Positions 7,570 to 11,576 of a DNA stretch of 11,576 nt are shown here, in pieces. Source of the stretch: CAYHPY01 sp964358485 (GTDB lineage: Bacteria; Elusimicrobiota; Elusimicrobia; UBA1565; UBA9628). The position numbers and the translations under genes were made by a program. The DNA lies in assembly GCA_964358485.1 (NCBI GenBank), contig CAYHPY010000112.1:1-11576 (forward strand). The letters run 5' to 3'. The first letter of the stretch is position 1. Each line of letters opens with the position of its first letter. The notes below the pieces were generated by a model. It searched no databases, was not told the origin of the DNA, and was given only the letters and a program-made list of their open reading frames with translations.

Positions 7570-7645
7570 TTCGGTAGCCTGACCCTCCCCCGCGGGGAGT
7601 CTGGGCTTTGCGCCCCCGCCTTGCGGCGGGTTTGCCGTTATCGCC
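7570..7645 (-). promoter_or_regulatory. GEMM-I type cyclic-di-GMP riboswitch
   Basis: The minus-strand leader contains the conserved GEMM-I core in the right order. GGCAAACC (7636-7629) opens stem P2, CCCGCC with GCAA tetraloop and GGCGGG (7630-7615). GGCGCAAAGCC (7614-7604) follows, then P3, made of CTCCCC, loop GCG and GGGGAG with an extra GA/TC pair and a bulge, then AGG and ACCG (7575-7572). The base before CAAACC is G, the type I associate with c-di-GMP; the 3',3'-cGAMP-sensing Geobacter variant carries A there. The aptamer ends about 8 bases before ATG 7563, and CGGGC (7647-7643) can pair with GCCCG (7560-7556) in the first codons, so control of translation start is likely. A separate hairpin (CGTCCG 7680-7675 with CGGACG 7651-7646) lies upstream and may compete. 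P1 as such is weak by eye. Confidence 0.87.
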
Positions 7646-7734
7646 CGTCCGTGAGGTTTACCGCGCCGCGGCCTCGGACGCGCCCCCGCGCATCCAATAT
7701 ACGGCGCACCACCCGAACAGGATACTACCTCAGG

Positions 7735-7762
7735 AGTATAGCCGGATTCCTGGACTTGTCAA
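7735..7762 (-). promoter_or_regulatory. Sigma-70 promoter of the riboswitch-motor block
   Basis: TTGACA (7762-7757), 16-base spacer, TATACT (7740-7735) on the minus strand. The start of transcription would be near 7728, giving a leader of about 165 bases that contains the complete riboswitch. A short dyad ATACT/AGTAT (7722-7739) overlaps the -10 box and the start site. The -35 box is the housekeeping type, not the sigma-28 or sigma-54 type usual for flagellar genes. Confidence 0.8.
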
Positions 7763-7869
7763 GGCCTAGATTTTCCCCCATTTTTGCCTGCAGTAGCGGA
7801 CTACTTTTAAATTCGGAAAATGCCACTCGAAGAGCCAGCAAGCGTCCAAAATTTCCCCGAACTCGCGCC

Positions 7870-8190
7870 CTAACTGATTACGTATTGACCAGGAGAGGAG
7901 GTTGCTGCGTTGGCATTATATGGATCAAACTTGATCCAGTCGATGGTTACATCGCAGGTCTTTTCTTTCTTACGGTAGAAACGAATCAAAATCTCTGGAG
8001 ATTGCGCCAACGAGTTTGATCGAACACGGATTACGAACGCCGGGGGATTTGTTCCTGTAAGGGGCGCTCCGATGCTTTGGTCTCTAGAAATGCGCCACTT
8101 CGCAGCCTCAAAAGCTTCCTCCGCAAATGGGTAAACTGAAACCGCATTATCGACGGCGCGCGAGACCTGATCCGTTTGAGAAACTGTCAA
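7870..8190 (-). CDS. Candidate RelE/ParE-like small toxin next to Panacea gene
   Basis: 106 residues, no signal or membrane segment. The pattern FAEEAFEAAKWRISRDQSIG (about 22-41), then a hydrophobic strand FVIRVRS and the ending EILIRFYRKKEKTCDVTIDWI resembles the helix-then-strands layout of RelE/ParE-fold toxins (…WRL-R-P--G…, …I-V-Y----…V-I--I). I could not match it to one named family with certainty. The frame is the same as that of the upstream Panacea gene: after that gene's TAA, ten sense codons including TTG 8190 lead into this protein. No ATG or GTG exists near its start and no Shine-Dalgarno is seen, so it may depend on re-initiation after the Panacea stop. Pairing with a Panacea antitoxin supports a toxin role, but that role is inferred. 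Confidence 0.6.
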   Translation of the reverse strand: MTVSQTDQVSRAVDNAVSVYPFAEEAFEAAKWRISRDQSIGAPLTGTNPPAFVIRVRSNSLAQSPEILIRFYRKKEKTCDVTIDWIKFDPYNANAATSSPGQYVIS

Positions 8191-8211
8191 CAGCGAAGGA
8201 GGCAGGGCGGT

Positions 8212-8736
8212 TTACCACTCGCCAGCGAGGGCGATCTTAATGTGTTCCGGGCTGATTTCCCCAAGATTCTCGACAAAAATAGTCCGGAGGGGGATTTCTT
8301 CCCCATTCTTGGCGATCTTCCATATTTCCCCGTGAGTCTTTTCGCTCATGGCGTACGTTTCCTGATCGCACACTTTCTTGATAACGGTGTCGATAATTTG
8401 CAATTCCTCGCCCTGGAAAAGGCTCTTATCCGCAGCCCCAACCGAATCAAGGCACTTTACCCATTTCCCATCTACATGCTTCTTTCCCGGAAGGACCTTT
8501 CCCTCTGAACGCAGAGCCTTGATGGCAACGGTGTTGTGCTTTGCTACTGGTCCGTGTTGCTTGCGAATATAGGTTTCGCCAGTAATAGAAGCTCCCTTGC
8601 GCGCCAAATAAGCATGGGCATCAGAGTACCATAGAACCTTGTTGAGCTTAATACCATCAACCGGCAATTTATCCTTGTCGGCTTTTTCACAAATATAGTG
8701 AATCGCAGCCGTCAACTTCTTGAAATTTAAGGCCAT
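8212..8736 (-). CDS. Panacea (SocA-like, DUF4065) domain protein, probable antitoxin
   Basis: 174 residues, almost entirely one Panacea domain. Hallmarks are KLTAAIHYICEKA, the LNKVLWYSDAHAYLARKG stretch (31-48), then ITGETYIRKQHGPV (51-64), where the GPV turn is the best family marker. Panacea/SocA proteins are known as antitoxins (SocA of Caulobacter delivers SocB toxin to ClpXP; PanA proteins neutralise many different toxins). Here the likely partner is the next small frame, 21 bp downstream. ATG 8736 has AGGGA 7 bases upstream. Codons are far more A/T-rich than in the flanking genes, which suggests recent transfer. A promoter with an inverted repeat lies upstream, in keeping with self-repression. 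Domain assignment is confident; the pairing is moderately so. Confidence 0.87.
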   Translation of the reverse strand: MALNFKKLTAAIHYICEKADKDKLPVDGIKLNKVLWYSDAHAYLARKGASITGETYIRKQHGPVAKHNTVAIKALRSEGKVLPGKKHVDGKWVKCLDSVGAADKSLFQGEELQIIDTVIKKVCDQETYAMSEKTHGEIWKIAKNGEEIPLRTIFVENLGEISPEHIKIALAGEW

Positions 8737-8775
8737 GTTTTGGTCCCTGACCGACTACAATCATCGCTACGAATT

Positions 8776-8808
8776 ACTGTCTGCCGCCTCGGCAAGTCAG
8801 AAGACAGT
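8776..8808 (-). other. Possible hairpin in the Panacea gene leader
   Basis: ACTGTCT (8776-8782) and AGACAGT (8802-8808) are inverted repeats, with an inner GCCG/CGGC pair (8783-8793) next to an unpaired segment. It lies between the promoter and the start of the Panacea gene and could fold in the mRNA; no known family was recognised. Confidence 0.35.
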
Positions 8809-8830
8809 TTGAGCCATCAATGGACGGGCG

Positions 8831-8860
8831 ATTCTACTTCAGCACTCTTCGCCTTGTCAA
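8831..8860 (-). promoter_or_regulatory. Sigma-70 promoter of the Panacea operon
   Basis: TTGACA (8860-8855), 18-base spacer, TAGAAT (8836-8831). Transcription would start near 8824, about 88 bases before ATG 8736. A TATAAT further upstream in the same direction has only a poor -35 partner. Confidence 0.6.
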
Positions 8861-8863
8861 GGC
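8851..8863. promoter_or_regulatory. Inverted repeat over the -35 box, possible operator
   Basis: GCCTTG-T-CAAGGC is a perfect 13-base inverted repeat with a one-base centre that covers the -35 box of the Panacea promoter. A repressor bound here would block RNA polymerase, as is common in self-regulated toxin-antitoxin operons. The protein that binds is unknown. Confidence 0.45.
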
Positions 8864-9122
8864 GTGATTATAACATATCAGAGAACATGTTAAAATCTAA
8901 CAAGAGCCACTTGACATTCAGACCTGCCTACACACGCACAGCCCCATGCTGTAGCCCCCAACCTCGATACTAGTGTAGCCCCAGGCCCCTTACCCGTCAA
9001 GACCCGCATCATCAAAACTTAAGAGATTTGATTAAACCGGCAACTCCTCCCCACCTGAGTTTTATCATACCCCAGTTACGCAACGTGATTGCCAGCATCT
9101 CCAAACATCATTCGACAATTAT

Positions 9123-9138
9123 TTTGCCAGCTGGCAAA
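9123..9138. repeat. 16-bp perfect palindrome
   Basis: TTTGCCAG followed directly by CTGGCAAA. It is longer than expected by chance in 600 bases and lies about 180 bp upstream of the promoter at 9308. It could be a binding site of a dimeric regulator. No T-run makes it a clear terminator. Confidence 0.6.
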
Positions 9139-9249
9139 TTATGCATAAAATTGCAGCCTAAAATATTTTACCGCCATCGATGATTTGGCCCCCAAGAGTT
9201 GACCACCCCACATTAATGCACCCCACTCCCAGCTTACTGAAAACCACCC

Positions 9250-9263
9250 GTGACTTTGGTCAC
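9250..9263. repeat. Inverted repeat GTGAC-TTTG-GTCAC
   Basis: A perfect 5-base inverted repeat with a 4-base centre, about 45 bp upstream of the -35 box of the plus-strand promoter. The spacing fits an activator or repressor site, but nothing identifies the binding protein. Confidence 0.35.
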
Positions 9264-9307
9264 AGCCGGAAACATTTTTTCGGGGCCCGGATTTTCCCGC
9301 CAAGCCC

Positions 9308-9336
9308 TTGAAATCCGCTTCCCCCCGTGTTACACT
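9308..9336 (+). promoter_or_regulatory. Sigma-70 promoter of the Met-rich protein gene
   Basis: TTGAAA (9308-9313), 17-base spacer, TACACT (9331-9336). The expected start of transcription is near 9343, only about 5 bases before ATG 9348, so this promoter would yield a nearly leaderless mRNA that cuts into the GAAGGA ribosome site. Confidence 0.6.
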
Positions 9337-9347
9337 TAGAAGGACCC

Positions 9348-10184
9348 ATGGCCACGGAAGAAGAAGAAGAGGCCCGCAAGCGCAAGACCATGATGCTGCT
9401 CATCGCGGGCGGCTTGGGACTGCTCCTGCCTTTGGCCGGCCTGGCCTACCTCAAGATGAAAGACCCCACCGCCGGAAAAGATCCCGGCGCCGACGCGATG
9501 AACGTCTTCCAACGGCGCGTGGGCTCCGGCGAGGGGCCGACGATGCCGACGACCGCCTCGGCCACTCCGGAAGTCCGCAACGAAGCCATCTCGGTGGCCC
9601 AGGACGGCGCGGGGGCCGTTTCCCCGGGAGGCAGTTCCCTCGGTTTCATCAAGGGCGCCGACGACTACAAAGCCCAGGAGCAGGCCAACCCGCAGGCGAA
9701 CGCCGGCGTGGCGGGAGCCGCCACGACTCCCCCCCCGCCGGAACCGGCGCCAGCCCAGGAACCGGCCGCCGAAACCACTCTCCAGCCGCCGGCTCAGAAG
9801 GCGGCGGCCAAGACCGCCGCCGGAAACAAGGCCTGGACTCCCCCCAAACTCGGCTCGGGCGGTTCCAAGCTCAAGCCCGCGCAATGGGCCAGCCAGTCCG
9901 GCTCGAACGCCAAGGGCGGGGCGGCCGGACAAGCCGGAGGAGCCCCCCCGGGAATGCCTCCGGGCATGGACATGAACGCGATGATGGGCGCCGCGGGGGC
10001 GGGTGGCGGCATGCCGGGAATGCCCCCGGGCGGGATGCCGGACATGAGCAAGATGATGGGAGCCGGGGGCGCCGGCGGGGCCGGGATGCCCGACATGAGC
10101 AAAATGATGGGCCCAGGCGGCATGCCCGACATGAGCAAGATGATGCAGGGCGCGGCCCCGCCTCCGCCTGAGACGAAGAAGTAG
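9348..10184 (+). CDS. Single-pass membrane protein with Met-rich repeats, unknown function
   Basis: 278 residues, not recognised as a known family. An acidic then basic N-terminus (ATEEEEEARKRK) precedes one membrane segment (about 14-35), so the N-terminus should stay in the cytoplasm and the rest face the periplasm. The remainder is low in complexity: Pro/Ala/Gln-rich at 125-160, with a few Lys-Trp patches (KAWTPPKLG, KPAQWASQ), then Gly/Met-rich from 199 on. MPDMSKMM occurs three times (230-237, 247-254, 259-266). Such methionine clusters can bind Cu(I) or hydrophobic partners, but no claim is made. ATG 9348 is chosen over the in-frame GTG 9327 because of GAAGGA just before it, and because the GTG lies inside the promoter. 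The stop codon is 1 bp from the sucD stop on the other strand. It is the only plus-strand gene in the window. Confidence 0.82.
   Translation: MATEEEEEARKRKTMMLLIAGGLGLLLPLAGLAYLKMKDPTAGKDPGADAMNVFQRRVGSGEGPTMPTTASATPEVRNEAISVAQDGAGAVSPGGSSLGFIKGADDYKAQEQANPQANAGVAGAATTPPPPEPAPAQEPAAETTLQPPAQKAAAKTAAGNKAWTPPKLGSGGSKLKPAQWASQSGSNAKGGAAGQAGGAPPGMPPGMDMNAMMGAAGAGGGMPGMPPGGMPDMSKMMGAGGAGGAGMPDMSKMMGPGGMPDMSKMMQGAAPPPPETKK
10032..10145 (+). repeat. Three coding repeats for MPDMSKMM
   Basis: Copies at 10035-10058, 10086-10109 and 10122-10145 share nearly the same DNA (core GACATGAGCAA-ATGATG) and are separated by Gly/Ala codons of differing length. The close DNA identity suggests recent duplication and possible copy-number variation. 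Confidence 0.85.
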
Positions 10185-10185
10185 C

Positions 10186-11061
10186 CTAGGCGGCGACTTT
10201 CTTCAGGGCGCGCGCCACCGTCGGGCCGATCTCGCTCAAGTTCTCCACCATTTGGATTCCGGCTTCCTTCATGGCTTTGACCTTGGAGGCGTGCGTCCCG
10301 GCGCCCCCCTCGATGATGGCCCCGGCGTGGCCCATCCGTCGTCCGGGAGGGGCGGTGCGCCCCGCGATGAAGCCGAACACCGGCTTGTTCATCTTCTCCC
10401 GGAAGTAGCGCGCGGCGTCTTCCTCGGCCGAGCCGCCGATCTCGCCGATCATGACCACGGCCTCGGTTTGCGGGTCGGCCTGGAAGGCCGTCAGGATGTC
10501 CGTGAAATTGCTCCCCGCGATGGGGTCTCCGCCGATGCCGACCACGGTGGACTGGCCCAGGCCTTCCCGGGTGAGCTGATGGACCGCCTCGTAGGTCAAG
10601 GTCCCGGAGCGGGAAACGACCCCGATTTTGCCGGGCTTGTGGATGTAGCCGGGCATGATGCCGGCCTTGCACTGGCCGGGCGTGATGACGCCGGGGCAAT
10701 TGGGCCCGATCAGGCGCTTGGGGCGGCGGCCCTTCATCACGCGGGCCATGTCCAGCACGGGAATGCCCTCGGTGATGCAGATCACGGTGTCGATCCCGGC
10801 GGCCGCGGCCTCCAGGATCGCGTCGGCGGCTCCCGGGGCGGGCACGAAGATCAAAGAGGCGTCCGCCCCGGTTTCCCGGACGGCGGCCTCGACCGTATCG
10901 AAGACCGGCCGGTCGAGGTGGGTGGTCCCCCCCCGGCCCGGGGTCACTCCGGCCACGATCTTGGAGCCGTATTCGATGCACTGCTTGGCGTGGAAGCTCC
11001 CGGCCGAGCCGGTGAGGCCCTGCACCACGAGGCGCGAGTCCCGATTGAGAAGAATGCTCAT
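10186..11061 (-). CDS. sucD: Succinyl-CoA synthetase (ADP-forming) alpha subunit
   Basis: Alpha subunit of succinyl-CoA ligase, TCA cycle, cytoplasm: succinyl-CoA + ADP + Pi to succinate + CoA + ATP, with a phosphohistidine intermediate. 291 residues, close to the 289 of E. coli. An N-terminal CoA-binding fold contains VQGLTGSAGSFHA (13-25) and CITEGIP (95-101). The ligase signatures IGPNCPGVI (118-126), SRSGTLTYE (150-158) and GIGGDPIAGSNF (175-186) are intact, and the active histidine is His245 in RRMGHAGAIIEGG. ATG 11061 overlaps the sucC stop in an ATGA, so translation is coupled. TAG at 10186 faces the stop of the plus-strand gene with 1 bp between. Nothing unusual in the protein; assignment is firm. 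Confidence 0.97.
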   Translation of the reverse strand: MSILLNRDSRLVVQGLTGSAGSFHAKQCIEYGSKIVAGVTPGRGGTTHLDRPVFDTVEAAVRETGADASLIFVPAPGAADAILEAAAAGIDTVICITEGIPVLDMARVMKGRRPKRLIGPNCPGVITPGQCKAGIMPGYIHKPGKIGVVSRSGTLTYEAVHQLTREGLGQSTVVGIGGDPIAGSNFTDILTAFQADPQTEAVVMIGEIGGSAEEDAARYFREKMNKPVFGFIAGRTAPPGRRMGHAGAIIEGGAGTHASKVKAMKEAGIQMVENLSEIGPTVARALKKVAA

Positions 11062-11576
11062 GACTTGACGCTCCCGGCGGTCGACCCGGAAGGGGAGCCG
11101 CCGCGGCCGCCATTTGGTTTTGCGTTGGCGGCCGGGGCGGCGGTCGAAGCCTTGGCGGCTTGAACGGCTTTCTGGGCCGCTTCCCAAAGTCCCGCGGCCT
11201 GGATCACGCTGACGCCGGAGCCCGACAAGAGCTCGCGCCCCTTCTCCACGTTGGTTCCTTCCAGCCGGACGACCAGGGGAATCTTGAGCTTGACCTTCTT
11301 GAGGGCGCCGAGGATGCCGGCGGCGATCATGTCGCACCGCACGATTCCCCCGAAGATGTTGACCAGGATGGCGCGCACGCGCTTGTCCTTGAGCAGAATC
11401 TGGAAGGCCTTGGTGACGCGGGCCTCGTCGGCCCCGCCGCCCACGTCCAGGAAGTTGGCGGGGCTTCCCCCGGCCAGCTTGATGGTGTCCATGGTGCCCA
11501 TGGCCAGGCCCGCCCCGTTGACCATGCAGCCGATGTCGCCGTCCAGGCCGATGTAGGAGATGCCGGCCTCCTTGGC
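11058..11576 (-). CDS. sucC: Succinyl-CoA synthetase beta subunit, C-terminal part (5' end outside window)
   Basis: C-terminal 172 residues of the beta subunit, which binds the nucleotide and succinate and pairs with SucD. The frame is open at the right edge. Typical motifs are GCMVNGAGLAMGTMD, then GGSPANFLDVGGGA, ILVNIFGGIVRCD, and PLVVRLEGTN near the CoA-ligase fold end. E. coli SucC stops soon after the AAQ helix, at about AAVEGK; here about 30 extra residues rich in Ala, Ser, Gly and Pro follow (from AAKASTAAPAA to the stop). This tail is probably disordered. The stop codon overlaps the sucD start by 4 bp. Confidence 0.96.
   Translation of the reverse strand, partial: AKEAGISYIGLDGDIGCMVNGAGLAMGTMDTIKLAGGSPANFLDVGGGADEARVTKAFQILLKDKRVRAILVNIFGGIVRCDMIAAGILGALKKVKLKIPLVVRLEGTNVEKGRELLSGSGVSVIQAAGLWEAAQKAVQAAKASTAAPAANAKPNGGRGGSPSGSTAGSVKS

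Larger units (their letters stand above)
8737..9347. other. AT-richer intergenic region with promoters and palindromes
   Basis: About 610 bases between two divergently oriented genes. It holds the leader and promoter of the Panacea gene (8737-8863), several palindromes (9123-9138, 9159-9170, 9175-9182, 9250-9263) and the promoter of the gene at 9348. Short open frames here have no family features and no good ribosome sites. Between about 8900 and 9110 nothing recognisable is seen. Confidence 0.7.

Noticed and set aside
7615..7633. Intrinsic terminator on the plus strand (CCCGCC-TTGC-GGCGGG-TTT)
   Set aside because: It is stem P2 of the riboswitch read from the other strand, and no plus-strand gene ends here.
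7792..7809. Plus-strand terminator AGTAG-CGGA-CTACT followed by TTTT
   Set aside because: Only 5 bp, and no plus-strand transcript leads into it.
1..8019. Very long open frames on the plus strand opposite the motor block (for example 3558-5957 and 5887-8019)
   Set aside because: They mirror GC-rich coding sequence of the minus strand, are rich in His/Arg/Gly/Leu without any domain, and lie opposite clear families.
8740..8973. 77-residue plus-strand open frame
   Set aside because: No ribosome site, no family features, and it covers the Panacea promoter and leader.
10032..10145. CRISPR array or tandem non-coding repeats
   Set aside because: The repeats are in frame, encode MPDMSKMM, and the spacers are Gly/Ala codons of unequal length.

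Overview
The window comes from a GC-rich, double-membraned (Gram-negative type) bacterium. Evidence for this is a PorV/PorQ-type outer-membrane barrel protein, a MotB with a peptidoglycan-binding domain, and succinyl-CoA synthetase genes. The mix of a PorV/UPF0164-like barrel with FlbD suggests a deep-branching lineage such as Elusimicrobiota or a neighbour. That placement is a guess and cannot be proven from this window.

Left part (1-7762, all on the minus strand): one operon-like block of six genes. In transcription order these are a PorV-like barrel protein with a TPR tail (7563-5950), a single polypeptide joining a cut-down FliF, a FliG and TPR repeats (5876-3867), a long proline-rich coiled-coil protein (3865-1892), FlbD (1895-1665), MotA (1591-809) and MotB (801 to beyond the left edge). 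Genes are 1-73 bp apart or overlap by 4 bp. Upstream lie a clear sigma-70 promoter (7735-7762) and a leader with the conserved core of a GEMM-I cyclic-di-GMP riboswitch (about 7570-7645). A second promoter candidate (1641-1668) could drive motAB separately. Rotor (FliF-FliG) and stator (MotAB) are thus encoded together with an outer-membrane protein and a cytoplasmic scaffold, with no export, rod or hook genes in view. The FliG part lacks most of the charged residues that carry torque in E. coli, and MotA lacks the partner Glu98. This is the strongest candidate for an undescribed system: a c-di-GMP-controlled, non-standard ion-driven machine spanning the envelope.

Middle (about 7763-9300): an AT-richer insert holding a Panacea/SocA-domain antitoxin-like gene (8736-8212) and, in the same reading frame after its TAA stop, a 106-residue RelE/ParE-like candidate toxin (8190-7870). 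The antitoxin gene has its own promoter, with a perfect inverted repeat over the -35 box. The rest (8737-9347) is non-coding and rich in short palindromes.

Right part (9300-11576): a plus-strand gene for a membrane-anchored, Pro/Ala/Gly-rich protein with three Met-rich repeats (9348-10184), convergent with sucD (11061-10186) with only 1 bp between the stop codons. The 3' part of sucC enters from the right edge and overlaps sucD by 4 bp.
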